Positions 8,660-16,529 of a stretch of DNA of 54,635 nucleotides are shown here, one piece after another (the first letter of the stretch is position 1; every line of letters starts with the position of its first letter). The notes beneath the pieces are model-generated. The model saw nothing but the letters and a program-made list of their open reading frames with translations. It ran no database searches and was not told the DNA's origin. The position numbers were made by a program, and so were the translations under genes. The stretch is from positions 1-54,635 of the forward strand of contig CAIVKO010000096.1 in assembly GCA_903906515.1 (NCBI GenBank), in the 5' to 3' direction. The stretch comes from Akkermansiaceae bacterium (GTDB taxonomy: Bacteria > Verrucomicrobiota > Verrucomicrobiia > Verrucomicrobiales > Akkermansiaceae).

Positions 8660-8784
8660 TGAATCGAGGGGCGGCGATCTCCGCATCGCCGATGCCCATG
8701 ATAAAGCCAATGAGTGTTTGCGGAGCGCTTTGCATTGTCTTCTCAAGGGCATCGGCGATGCGGAGATCGCTCCTCCTCGATTCA
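8660..8784. repeat. REPIN-like inverted pair of palindromic repeats
   Basis: Two arms of about 38 bases face each other: left about 8660-8697, right about 8747-8784. They share GGCATCGGCGATGCGGAGATC on one strand and its complement on the other, plus a TGAATCGAGG end. About 50 bases lie between them. It fills most of the 353-base gap between yebC and the ribbon-helix-helix gene; nothing else is recognised in that gap. Confidence 0.75.
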
Positions 8785-8886
8785 TTTAGCTTAAATGATT
8801 TTTGAGTCCTGCAACCCCTATTGGCATTAATGAATGGCAATTTTCCTTTGCCTCAGGAGGTTTCGGCTAATACGATCCGCCTTACT

Positions 8887-9087
8887 ATGAAGACTCTGAC
8901 GGTGAAAATCCCCGTAGCTCTGGAAACAAAGCTACGCAAAAAGGCAAAGGCGGACGAGGAACCCGTTTCGGCGATAGTGCGTCGGGCGCTGAACCGCGAG
9001 ATGGAAGCCGATGCCACCGATTTCGCCAATCTGGCAGCCCCCCTATCTCGGGATGTTTTCCGGCCCGCGGATCTTTCCACTCGCTAA
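8887..9087 (+). CDS. Ribbon-helix-helix (CopG-like) DNA-binding protein, orphan antitoxin-like
   Basis: This 66-residue protein begins MKTLTVKIPVALETKLRKKA, a beta strand then helix typical of ribbon-helix-helix proteins, with EEPVSAIVRRALNREM as the second helix. The acidic, flexible C-terminus (ADATDFANLAAPLSRDVFRP) resembles toxin-binding tails of VapB-like antitoxins. No PIN, RelE or other toxin gene follows. The next gene, 55 bases on, is a type IIG restriction-modification enzyme. The ATG at 8887 was chosen because the fold starts there; an AGGAGG at 8855-8860 is too far upstream to serve it, and the in-frame ATG at 8830 would add 19 residues. It may be a solitary antitoxin or a regulator of the downstream gene. 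Confidence 0.65.
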   Translation: MKTLTVKIPVALETKLRKKAKADEEPVSAIVRRALNREMEADATDFANLAAPLSRDVFRPADLSTR

Positions 9088-9142
9088 GTATCTGGCTGGA
9101 CGTTTGAAGTGTTATAGTTCACGCTTGGTTCAAGCACCTGAT

Positions 9143-12100
9143 ATGACCTTTGAAACCTTCGAGATTGAGCTAAACAGGCTTGTTGCAGCTTTTACCCGAC
9201 AGCACGTCGATCTCACCAGCCCTGGGTATGCCGAGGCACAGCTCCGCGACGATTTTCTTAACCCCTTCTTCCGTGCCCTTGGCTGGGATTTGGAAAATAA
9301 AGTCGGCCACATCCAGAACGAGCGTGAGGTAGAGATTGAAAGCCGTACTGACATCGCGGGAAAGGCCAAGCGGGCTGACTACCTCTTCCGCACTGATGGC
9401 ACGAGCCGCTTCATCTGCGAGGCGAAGAAACCCCGCGAGACCCTCGGCCCAAAATACGCCTTCCAGGCTAAGCGCTACGCTTGGAACAAAAACCTCCCGC
9501 TCGCCGTCCTGAGTGATTTCGAACAAATCAAAATCTACGTCGTCGGTGGAAAGCCTCATATGGACCGCCCCGATGAAGGGCTTTGGAAAAGCTGGCATTT
9601 TAAAGAATTCCCCTTTGTGGCCCGACAAATCTGGGATCTGCTTGCCCGGTCCAGCGTCGCTGCCGGAAGCATTGATGCACTGTTGGATTCCCTCCCTAAA
9701 CGCGCGCCTACCGGACGAGGCAAGGCGAAGCAGCTCTATCTCATCAAGCCGGACCGGACCCGTGCCCTTGATACCGAGTTCCTGGGCTTCCTTGATGAAT
9801 CCCGCCGCTCTCTTGGCAGTGATCTGGTAAAACACAATCCGGATGGCGACATCCGCGAGGTTTCCCGCCTGACCGAGGCCGTCCAACACATCCTCGACCG
9901 TCTGCTCTTTCTACGCATCTGCGAGGATCGGGATATCGATACTGGCACCCGTCTGGATTCCATCGTCCAGACATGGCGGCGCAGCTACGCTCGGGACGAT
10001 ACCAAGCGCTACGGCCAAACCTCGATGTTCGATGGGGATGTAGCCGCAAAAAACCCTGGCTCTCGCACTTCCGATGAGTCCCGCGATTCCCTCTGGTATG
10101 CAATCGTCCGCCACTTCCGTGCTCTCGATCGCCGCCCGGCCAGCCACGTGCCGTTTTTCAACGGCCAACTGTTCAAACCTCACTTTACCGAAGACCTGTA
10201 TGTAGGCGACCAATGGCTGGCGGACTTTATTGGTGAATTGTCCGATGACGAGTCGGTTTATCTCTTCAACGTCATAGAGGTCGAAATTCTAGGAAACGTC
10301 TATGAACGCTTTCTCGGAAAAATCGTCCGTCCCCACGGACGTGGTGTAACCATCGAGGAGAAGCCCGAAGTCCGCAAAGCAGGAGGTGTCTATTACACCC
10401 CGCGTTACATCGTGAATTACATCGTGGAGCAGACCGTGGGCAAGCTCCTGACTCCCATCTTGGATGTTAAAACCTTCGCCACCTTCGAGAAGCAAACCTC
10501 CGCCCTTCATCTCCTTGATCCTGCCTGCGGCTCCGGATCGTTTCTCATCCGTTGCTTCGAGCGCGTCTGCGAGCACTGGCAGCGCCGCCTCACCCGGAAA
10601 CCCGATGAGCGCCGCAAGGAGCTCTGCTGGGTCGATCCTGTCACCGGCGACGTCCACCTCACCGTCGAGCTCAAGCGCCGCATCCTGCGCGACAACGTCT
10701 ATGGCGTGGACATCGACGCCCAAGCCGTGGAAGTCACCCAGCTTTCCCTCTATCTGAAAATGCTGGAGAATGAGAACCGCACCACCCTCCAGCGGCAACG
10801 CGAGCTTTTCTCCAAGGATACCGCCTTGCTCCCCTCTCTGGAAAACAATATCAAGTGCGGCAACTCGCTCATTTCTTCGGACTTCTCAGTAATGTCAGAA
10901 GATCTAGTCCGCGTTCGCGCGTTCGACTGGCCGGTCCAGTTCAAGGACATAATGAAAGAGGGAGGGTTTGACGCTGTCGTCGGAAATCCGCCTTATGGAG
11001 CTCTTCTAGCAGAGGATGAATCGGATTATCTTCGGAGCAATTATCATTCTGCTGAGTATCAAATCGACACCTATCCGGTTTTCGCTGAACGAGCGCACGC
11101 GCTGCTTAAAATGAATTCTTATTTCGGGGTAATCATTCCCTCTGCCTGGGTTGCTGCAAAATTCAACATCAATTTCAGGCAAATGCTTTGCCAGTCATTG
11201 CCTCCCGTCAATCTGGCAATCGCTCCAAAAGGTGTCTTCGCAGACGCAACAGTCGAGACAGTGGTTATGATTTGCATAAAAAGTTGCGCCACGTCTTCCC
11301 AATCCATTGATATCGACAGATGGGATACGAAATCGAGGACTAAATATCAGCTTCAATTCCAGCGTATCACTGAAGATCCCGCCTTTGTTTTCCCAATTTA
11401 CCGATCTCCAGACGTAGACAAACTGGTGGTTAAAATCTCATCATCAAACCGGACGTTTAGTGATTTTTCAGAAGCTGTTTGGGGCGTGAAGGTTTATCAA
11501 AAAGGAAAAGGGAAACCGCCTCAAAAAGGCTATGAATCAACTTCCAGATGCTTTCACTCTGAGGAAAAATCCAAAGAGACCCACAAGAAGCTCTTGGGAG
11601 GGAGTGAGGTTCGACGCTACGACTTGGCATGGGCTGGTGGCTGGGTAGACTATGGCGTATGGCTTGCAGAACCACGCTCGCCAAGTTGGTTTGAAGGAGA
11701 ACGGGTGTTGATACGTGAGGTAACTGCTAATGGTTGCATCCAAGCGGTGATCGCTACCGAGCCGTTTGTCTTCTCAAACTCAGTTGACGGGCTTCGCCTC
11801 AAACCAGATGCGAAAATTTCGCTGAAATTTCTACTTGGATTGCTGAACTCAAAAGTGGTGTCGTTTTATAACCTGAATACTTCAGCGAATGCATTCAAAG
11901 GTGCTTTTCCCAAGGTTTTGATCAAGGACTTGCTGGCATTCCCTTTGCCGCCAAATGATTCTGATCAAATGAGAAGTCGGATGATTGCCCTGGTAGATAG
12001 AATGCTCGCATTGACTCCCAAATTCCGAGCCGTAGAAACTAACAAGGAACGCGCTATTCTCCAAAACGCCGTCACAGCCACCGACCAGAAAATCGACCAA

Positions 12101-12169
12101 CTCGTTTACGAACTCTATGGCCTCACGCCCGAAGAAATCGCTCTCATTGAAGGAGAAACCCAAGCGTAA
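9143..12169 (+). CDS. Type IIG restriction-modification enzyme (nuclease + N6-adenine methylase)
   Basis: This single 1008-residue chain looks able both to cut and to methylate DNA. Near the N-terminus is a PD-(D/E)xK nuclease pattern: AEAQLRDDFLNPFFRALGW, then D79 (KRADY) and E93-x-K95 (FICEAKKP). The middle is an N6-adenine methylase: SAM motif I DPACGSGSF at 459, motif IV NPPYG at 615, preceded by GGVYYTPRYIVNYIVEQTVG. The remaining ~350 residues should be the TaqI/Eco57I-like specificity domain. The ATG at 9143 starts just before the conserved region. From about 10,900 to 12,060 the DNA is clearly more AT-rich than the first half, suggesting the recognition domain was exchanged. There is no separate methylase or S subunit. 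BREX or DISARM partners are absent. Confidence 0.88.
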   Translation: MTFETFEIELNRLVAAFTRQHVDLTSPGYAEAQLRDDFLNPFFRALGWDLENKVGHIQNEREVEIESRTDIAGKAKRADYLFRTDGTSRFICEAKKPRETLGPKYAFQAKRYAWNKNLPLAVLSDFEQIKIYVVGGKPHMDRPDEGLWKSWHFKEFPFVARQIWDLLARSSVAAGSIDALLDSLPKRAPTGRGKAKQLYLIKPDRTRALDTEFLGFLDESRRSLGSDLVKHNPDGDIREVSRLTEAVQHILDRLLFLRICEDRDIDTGTRLDSIVQTWRRSYARDDTKRYGQTSMFDGDVAAKNPGSRTSDESRDSLWYAIVRHFRALDRRPASHVPFFNGQLFKPHFTEDLYVGDQWLADFIGELSDDESVYLFNVIEVEILGNVYERFLGKIVRPHGRGVTIEEKPEVRKAGGVYYTPRYIVNYIVEQTVGKLLTPILDVKTFATFEKQTSALHLLDPACGSGSFLIRCFERVCEHWQRRLTRKPDERRKELCWVDPVTGDVHLTVELKRRILRDNVYGVDIDAQAVEVTQLSLYLKMLENENRTTLQRQRELFSKDTALLPSLENNIKCGNSLISSDFSVMSEDLVRVRAFDWPVQFKDIMKEGGFDAVVGNPPYGALLAEDESDYLRSNYHSAEYQIDTYPVFAERAHALLKMNSYFGVIIPSAWVAAKFNINFRQMLCQSLPPVNLAIAPKGVFADATVETVVMICIKSCATSSQSIDIDRWDTKSRTKYQLQFQRITEDPAFVFPIYRSPDVDKLVVKISSSNRTFSDFSEAVWGVKVYQKGKGKPPQKGYESTSRCFHSEEKSKETHKKLLGGSEVRRYDLAWAGGWVDYGVWLAEPRSPSWFEGERVLIREVTANGCIQAVIATEPFVFSNSVDGLRLKPDAKISLKFLLGLLNSKVVSFYNLNTSANAFKGAFPKVLIKDLLAFPLPPNDSDQMRSRMIALVDRMLALTPKFRAVETNKERAILQNAVTATDQKIDQLVYELYGLTPEEIALIEGETQA

Positions 12170-12311
12170 GCCGGTGAGGGTGAATGCCGAGGCCGCTGCG
12201 GTGCTTGAGGATGACCTCGCGCACGAGCCGCCGTGCATCGCGGAGCGGATCCGCCGCATGCCGCTGGAAACCAAGCGCCGCCCTACCAGCAACGCCGTCA
12301 TTTTTCCGTGA
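12117..12311 (+). CDS. Small basic hypothetical protein coupled to eboE
   Basis: A 64-residue frame starts inside the last 53 bases of the restriction enzyme gene in another frame and ends with a TGA that overlaps the GTG start of eboE (GTGA). The sequence is Lys/Arg-rich at the start (SLKEKPKRKPVRVNAEAAAV) and has an AHEPPCIAERIRRMPL segment. Third codon positions are GC-rich in the part beyond 12170, as in native genes and unlike the AT-rich specificity domain before it. Together these favour a real or formerly real gene, perhaps the 3' remnant of a gene that preceded eboE. No family is recognised and the true start is uncertain. Confidence 0.45.
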   Translation: MASRPKKSLSLKEKPKRKPVRVNAEAAAVLEDDLAHEPPCIAERIRRMPLETKRRPTSNAVIFP

Positions 12312-13501
12312 AATTCCAACATTCCCACCTTTCCTATTGCACCAACATCCACCCTGCGGAGACCTGGGCGGAGACGGAGCATGTCTTGAAAACCCATGTG
12401 CTGGCCGTTAGGGACCTTCTGCGGCGGCCGGGACCGGACGGATCCCCCGCCCTTCTTTCCTTAGATGGCGACTTCGGCATTGGCCTGCGACTCTCGGCGG
12501 TGGCCGCGCGGGAATTGCTCGAAGGAGACCGTCTGGCCGCCTTCAAGGATTGGTTGGAGGCAACCCGGACCTACGTTTTTACCATCAATGGCTTTCCTTA
12601 TGGCAGTTTCCACGGCACGCGGGTGAAAGAACGAGTGTTTCAACCGGACTGGACGGATCCCGCCCGTTTGGAATATACCAAGGACCTGTTCCGCATTCTC
12701 GCCGCCATCGCGCGGCCCGATACCGGAGCCTCGGTTTCCACCCTTCCCGGCTCGCACAAAAGCTTTGGAGCGGATGAGTCATCGATTTTAGTAAATATTT
12801 ATAAATTATCAGAATGGCTTGATAATCTGTGTGTTGAGACAGGTCTCGATTTTCATCTCGGCCTCGAACCGGAGCCGCTCGGGCATTTCGAAAATACGAT
12901 TGAAACACTCGTTTTTTTTGAGCGTCTGCACGCTGCAGCTCCGGACTCGGAGGCCGTCCGCCGCCGTATCGGGGTGAACTATGATGCCTGCCATTTCGCG
13001 TTGGAGTATGATGATGCAAGGGCATCGCTGGATGCTTTGAAAGCCGCCGGCATCCGGATCTCGAAAATCCATTTATCCAGTGCGCTTGCCTTTGATCCAC
13101 GGGATCCGGCGGCGATTGAGGCGATCCGGGCATTTGACGAACCCACGTATTTTCACCAGGTCCTCATCATGGACGATGTCGGATCCATTCGGCGGTTCAT
13201 AGATCTTCCGGATTTCCTCGCTGTGGATGGGATTCCCGGCGCGGTGGAAGCTCGCGTTCATTTCCATGTTCCACTGGATGCCAAGCCCGCTCCACCGCTG
13301 CGCTCCACTCGGGAGCAAGTCCGCGAGGTGCTCGCATGGAAAATCGAGAATCCCGGCATCTGCCCGCATTACGAAATCGAGACCTACACATGGGGCGTCC
13401 TGCCTGAGGAATTGCGACGCCCCGTCGAGCAACAAATCGCCGGTGAATATCGCTGGGTTTTGAAGCACAGCTCCCCAGATCATGGCGATTTAAGTGCCTG
13501 A
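12308..13501 (+). CDS. eboE: EboE-like TIM-barrel protein
   Basis: EboE is a sugar-phosphate-isomerase-like TIM barrel of the ebo (edb) cluster, implicated in moving metabolite precursors to the periplasm or outer envelope. Recognised blocks are HLSYCTNIHPAETWAE near residue 6, FGIGLRLSAVAARELL, YVFTINGFPYGSFHG, RVFQPDWTDPARLEYT and STLPGSHKSF, followed by LGLEPEPLGH and GVNYDACHFALEYD, which carry likely metal-binding Glu, Asp and His. The 397-residue length is normal. GTG at 12308 was chosen since homologous sequence begins there and it overlaps the upstream TGA. The other ebo genes (eboA, B, C, D, F) are not in the window, so this is a solitary copy. A short AT-rich patch lies at about 12,780-12,830. 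Confidence 0.8.
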   Translation: MKFQHSHLSYCTNIHPAETWAETEHVLKTHVLAVRDLLRRPGPDGSPALLSLDGDFGIGLRLSAVAARELLEGDRLAAFKDWLEATRTYVFTINGFPYGSFHGTRVKERVFQPDWTDPARLEYTKDLFRILAAIARPDTGASVSTLPGSHKSFGADESSILVNIYKLSEWLDNLCVETGLDFHLGLEPEPLGHFENTIETLVFFERLHAAAPDSEAVRRRIGVNYDACHFALEYDDARASLDALKAAGIRISKIHLSSALAFDPRDPAAIEAIRAFDEPTYFHQVLIMDDVGSIRRFIDLPDFLAVDGIPGAVEARVHFHVPLDAKPAPPLRSTREQVREVLAWKIENPGICPHYEIETYTWGVLPEELRRPVEQQIAGEYRWVLKHSSPDHGDLSA

Positions 13502-13594
13502 TCGCTGGGGGCCTCCACACTCGTGAAAGTTGGGCTTCCCGCGGGTGGGTTATTGCTGCTAGCGTCGCCCGACCGCAAAAGCCGGTCCACCTTC

Positions 13595-14287
13595 ATGCAC
13601 AGCAGTTCCACATCCTCCGATTGTGCCGCGGTTATCGTCGCTGCAGGTTCCAGTCGTCGCATGGGCATGGACAAGCTGGTGTGGCCGCTTGCCGGGGTGA
13701 CCGTGCTGTGGCGCACGATCGATGCATTTCTCGCCTGCCCGGCCATTAGCTCGCTGGTCGTTGTTTGCCCGGAGGATCGATGGAGCCAGATCGATTCCGA
13801 GGGTTTCTCCAAACCGGTGAAGAGGGTCGATGGTGGAGAAACCCGCCAGGATTCCGTGGCGCTGGGGTTGGAAGCCATGGATTCGGGGTGCCATTACGTG
13901 GCGGTGCATGACGGTGCGCGGCCGTTGGTTTTTCCAAGTGACATCAGCCGTTGTCTGGAGGCTGCCATAAACCATCGTGCCGCCAGCCTTGCCAGGCGCG
14001 CGACGGAAACCATGAAACGTTCGGACAGTGAGGATTTCTGTGTCGGATCGGTCAGCCGGGAAAACCTCTGGTCGATGGAGACGCCCCAGGTTTTCGAGGT
14101 TTCACTGCTGCGGAATGCCTACGCGGAAGTGTCCGCCCGCAATCTGGTGGTTACGGACGAGGTTTCTGCCGTCGAGGCGATCGGCGTGAAGGTAAAACTC
14201 ATCGAGTCCCTGCATCCCAATTTGAAAATCACCACGCCCTCCGATCTTGTATTGGCTGAGGCGCTGATGAAAACCCTGACATCATGA
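13595..14287 (+). CDS. ispD: 2-C-methyl-D-erythritol 4-phosphate cytidylyltransferase
   Basis: IspD joins CTP and MEP to give CDP-ME in the non-mevalonate isoprenoid pathway. The 230-residue product has the nucleotide-binding start AAVIVAAGSSRRMGMDK, with the conserved GSSxRMG pattern and Lys, GGETRQDSVALGL, VAVHDGARPLV, the WSMETPQVFEV block and VVTDEVSAVE. The ATG at 13595 gives the usual length; a GTG at 13523 would add 24 residues without similarity. The last codons overlap the start of the M16 peptidase by four bases (ATGA). Confidence 0.92.
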   Translation: MHSSSTSSDCAAVIVAAGSSRRMGMDKLVWPLAGVTVLWRTIDAFLACPAISSLVVVCPEDRWSQIDSEGFSKPVKRVDGGETRQDSVALGLEAMDSGCHYVAVHDGARPLVFPSDISRCLEAAINHRAASLARRATETMKRSDSEDFCVGSVSRENLWSMETPQVFEVSLLRNAYAEVSARNLVVTDEVSAVEAIGVKVKLIESLHPNLKITTPSDLVLAEALMKTLTS

Positions 14288-15522
14288 GTAAAGCCCAATA
14301 CCAATGGAGCCGGATCCCAGACGGGCCACGCCTCGCGGTCGCGACTTTGGAAGATTCCGAATGTGCGGCGCTCACCATCCATGTGCCTGCAGGCAGCCGG
14401 GACGAAACCGATCTGCCCGCTGGACTCGCGCATTTTCTCGAACACATGGTTTTCAAAGGCACTGCCCGCCGGAGCGCGAGGGAGTTGAGTTTCGATATCG
14501 AAAATGCAGGCGGACAAATCAACGCATGCACTTCAGAGGACCAGACGGTTTACGACGGGCGCGGCGAGGCGGAACTGCTTCCGGTGCTTGCCGATGTCCT
14601 GTGCGACATGGTTTGGCACGCCACATTTCCAGCTCCGGAAATCCAACTCGAACGCGAAGTCATCGGCGAGGAAATCACCATGTATCGCGAGTCGCCCGCC
14701 GATCACATCGGAGACCTCATTTCCAAAGCCCTCTGGGGCGATCATCCGCTAGGAAATCCGATTTCGGGCACTCTCGAATCGATCACCAAGATCGACCGCA
14801 AGTCACTGGTGGATTTCCGAAACCACCATCATTTCCGGGACGATCTGGTGATTGCTGCGGCAGGTCCATTCACCCACGATGAAGTGTTGGCCATCATCAC
14901 GCCCCATCTGCCGAGGCGCTTCCACCAGGGGAATACCGCTTCTCCCTTCGAGCGAAGCGGTTCTTCTGCCGCCCATTTGATCGATAGGCGGGAAACCGAC
15001 CAACTCCAGCTTTCCCTGGCCTGGCACTCGCCCGGCCGTCATGCGGAGTCCCGTCATGCCCTGCGACTGCTGAGCATGATGCTGGGTGAATCCGCCAGTT
15101 CCAGGTTGTTTCTTGAGCTGCGCGAGGAACGCGGGTTGTGCTATCAGATTGGCAGCGATGTCACCCTTTTCCATGAAACCGGGGCATTTGAGATCAACGC
15201 CGGTCTTGATCCTGACGCTCGGGATGAGGCGCTGGCCTGCATCCATCGGGAAATCGACGATCTCGTCACCCATGGGCCTCGGGCGGACGAACTCGATCGC
15301 GCAAAGCGCCTGGCCATCGCCCAGAGCAAGCTGGCCTTCGAGTCCACCTCGGCCCACGCCTCATGGGCCGGTGAGGGTGTGCTCGATTTCGGGCGGATCC
15401 CCTCTCCCGCCGACTGGCGCGCAAGCATCCACAGCGTAACAGCATCCGACATTCAAGAGATAGCCCGTCAGGTTTTTCTGAACCAATTACCCGCCATTGC
15501 GGAGATCCGACCTCTGGGATAA
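14284..15522 (+). CDS. M16 family (pitrilysin-like) zinc peptidase
   Basis: This 412-residue protein has the inverted zinc motif HxxEH at H50-E53-H54 (LAHFLEHMVFKGT), with the third ligand probably E130 in REVIGEEI, about 76 residues on as expected. The second half (RLFLELREERGLCYQIGSDV, then TGAFEINAGLDP) is the catalytically inactive paired domain with its conserved R/Y. This two-domain form of about 420 residues is typical of bacterial processing-peptidase-like enzymes. There is no signal peptide, so it is probably cytoplasmic. It is translationally coupled to ispD, but no functional link is known. Confidence 0.9.
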   Translation: MSKAQYQWSRIPDGPRLAVATLEDSECAALTIHVPAGSRDETDLPAGLAHFLEHMVFKGTARRSARELSFDIENAGGQINACTSEDQTVYDGRGEAELLPVLADVLCDMVWHATFPAPEIQLEREVIGEEITMYRESPADHIGDLISKALWGDHPLGNPISGTLESITKIDRKSLVDFRNHHHFRDDLVIAAAGPFTHDEVLAIITPHLPRRFHQGNTASPFERSGSSAAHLIDRRETDQLQLSLAWHSPGRHAESRHALRLLSMMLGESASSRLFLELREERGLCYQIGSDVTLFHETGAFEINAGLDPDARDEALACIHREIDDLVTHGPRADELDRAKRLAIAQSKLAFESTSAHASWAGEGVLDFGRIPSPADWRASIHSVTASDIQEIARQVFLNQLPAIAEIRPLG

Positions 15523-15693
15523 GGATTTGACAGGTTGATTTTTTTTGAAACTTTTCTTGCCAAACCCGATTTTCGCGGCTAAAGCCCGTTTCGTCAGCCC
15601 TGTAATTTCGCGGGTTGGTGCGCTTCGTCTGGTCTCTAACGCCATGGTCTCAGGAAGTGTTGAATGTGATGGCGTGATTAGAACAGACAAAAA

Positions 15694-16155
15694 ATGGACA
15701 TTTACGTGGGCAACCTGCCCTACACCGCTACTGAAGAAGACGTCACTGGACTCTTCGCCGCATATGGCCCCGTCGAACGGGTCAAAATCATCACCGACCG
15801 CGACACTGGCAGATCCAAGGGATTTGCCTTTGTGACCCTCGGCGATCAGAGTCAACTGAACGCCGCGATTGAAGCGCTCAATAATTACGATTACCAAGGT
15901 CGTGCGCTCCGCGTCAACGCCTCGGAACCCAAGGAATTCAAGCCCGGTGGCGGCGGCGGTGAACGTCGTGGCGGCGGCGGCGGCGGTGGCTACGGCGGTG
16001 AACGTCGTGGTGGCGGCGGCGGCGGCTACGGCGGAGAACGCCGTGGTGGTGGCGGCGGCGGCGGTTACGGCGGAGATCGCCGTGGCGGCGGTGGCGGTGG
16101 CTACAAAGGCGGCGGCGGCTACAAAGGTGGCGGCGGCGGCGGTGGCGACTGGTAA
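15694..16155 (+). CDS. RRM-type RNA-binding protein with Gly-rich tail
   Basis: A single RNA-recognition motif occupies residues 1-78, with RNP2 IYVGNL at the start and RNP1 KGFAFVTL in the middle. The tail is low-complexity: repeats of GGERRGGGGGGGY and GGYKGGGG, ending in DW. Such RRM-Gly proteins occur in cyanobacteria and the PVC group and are often cold-induced RNA chaperones. The DNA under the tail is a run of GGC/GGT codons, prone to slippage. A 171-base leader precedes the gene; TTGACA at 15527-15532 is a possible -35, without a good -10. A strong terminator follows, so it is probably a single-gene unit. Confidence 0.93.
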   Translation: MDIYVGNLPYTATEEDVTGLFAAYGPVERVKIITDRDTGRSKGFAFVTLGDQSQLNAAIEALNNYDYQGRALRVNASEPKEFKPGGGGGERRGGGGGGGYGGERRGGGGGGYGGERRGGGGGGGYGGDRRGGGGGGYKGGGGYKGGGGGGGDW

Positions 16156-16180
16156 GCCCTGAAAACCGACAACTCTCAAA

Positions 16181-16218
16181 AACGCCCGGTTTCCTTCAGT
16201 GGAGACCGGGCGTTTTTT
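16181..16218 (+). terminator. Rho-independent terminator of the RRM gene
   Basis: The stem AACGCCCGGT (16181-16190) pairs with ACCGGGCGTT (16205-16214), followed by six T residues. It lies 25 bases after the RRM stop codon. Confidence 0.9.
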
Positions 16219-16248
16219 AATACGTAAATGGATTTAGCGCAGTGGGCC

Positions 16249-16510
16249 GGGACCGTCTCTCCGAGCGGTCCGCGTGCGATAGGCTGGGACCCGACCTCCG
16301 GGCGGTCCTCTTAGGCAGGGACTCGACCTCCGGGCGGTCCTCTTAGGCAGGGACCCGACCTCCGGGCGGTCCTCTTAGGCAGGGACTCGACCTCCGGGCG
16401 GTCCAGCCCATGGGGGCGAATGATTGTGCGAATGAATGATCTGTAGAACTCTGCATTCTCTTTTCATTCTCACCTCATGCATGCAGACCGCACGGAGTGA
16501 CGGTCCCTGC
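16249..16510. repeat. Palindromic repeat island with four 32-bp tandem units
   Basis: It opens with the palindrome GGGACCGTCTCTCCGAGCGG (16249 on), then four 32-bp units start at 16286, 16318, 16350 and 16382. Each has a GGGACYCGACCTCCGGGCGG core and a TCCTCTTAGGCA spacer. The units alternate C/T at one position. An inverted, diverged copy lies at about 16485-16507 (ending ACGGTCCC). With the terminator it fills the 374-base gap between the RRM gene and alr. The same family occurs at 23651-23755. Confidence 0.85.
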
Positions 16511-16529
16511 CTTGGCGCACCGCAGCCGC

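Noticed and set aside
9088-9142. Toxin gene partnered with the RHH protein
   Set aside because: Only 55 bases separate it from the restriction enzyme, without room for a toxin; the upstream side holds only a REP pair.
9143-12169. BREX PglX or DISARM methylase
   Set aside because: The N-terminal PD-(D/E)xK nuclease and the lack of brx, pgl or drm neighbours point to a stand-alone type IIG enzyme.
16286-16405. CRISPR-like array of four 32-bp units
   Set aside because: The units are contiguous and near-identical over their whole length, with no unique spacers, no leader and no cas genes. A tandem-amplified REP palindrome explains it.
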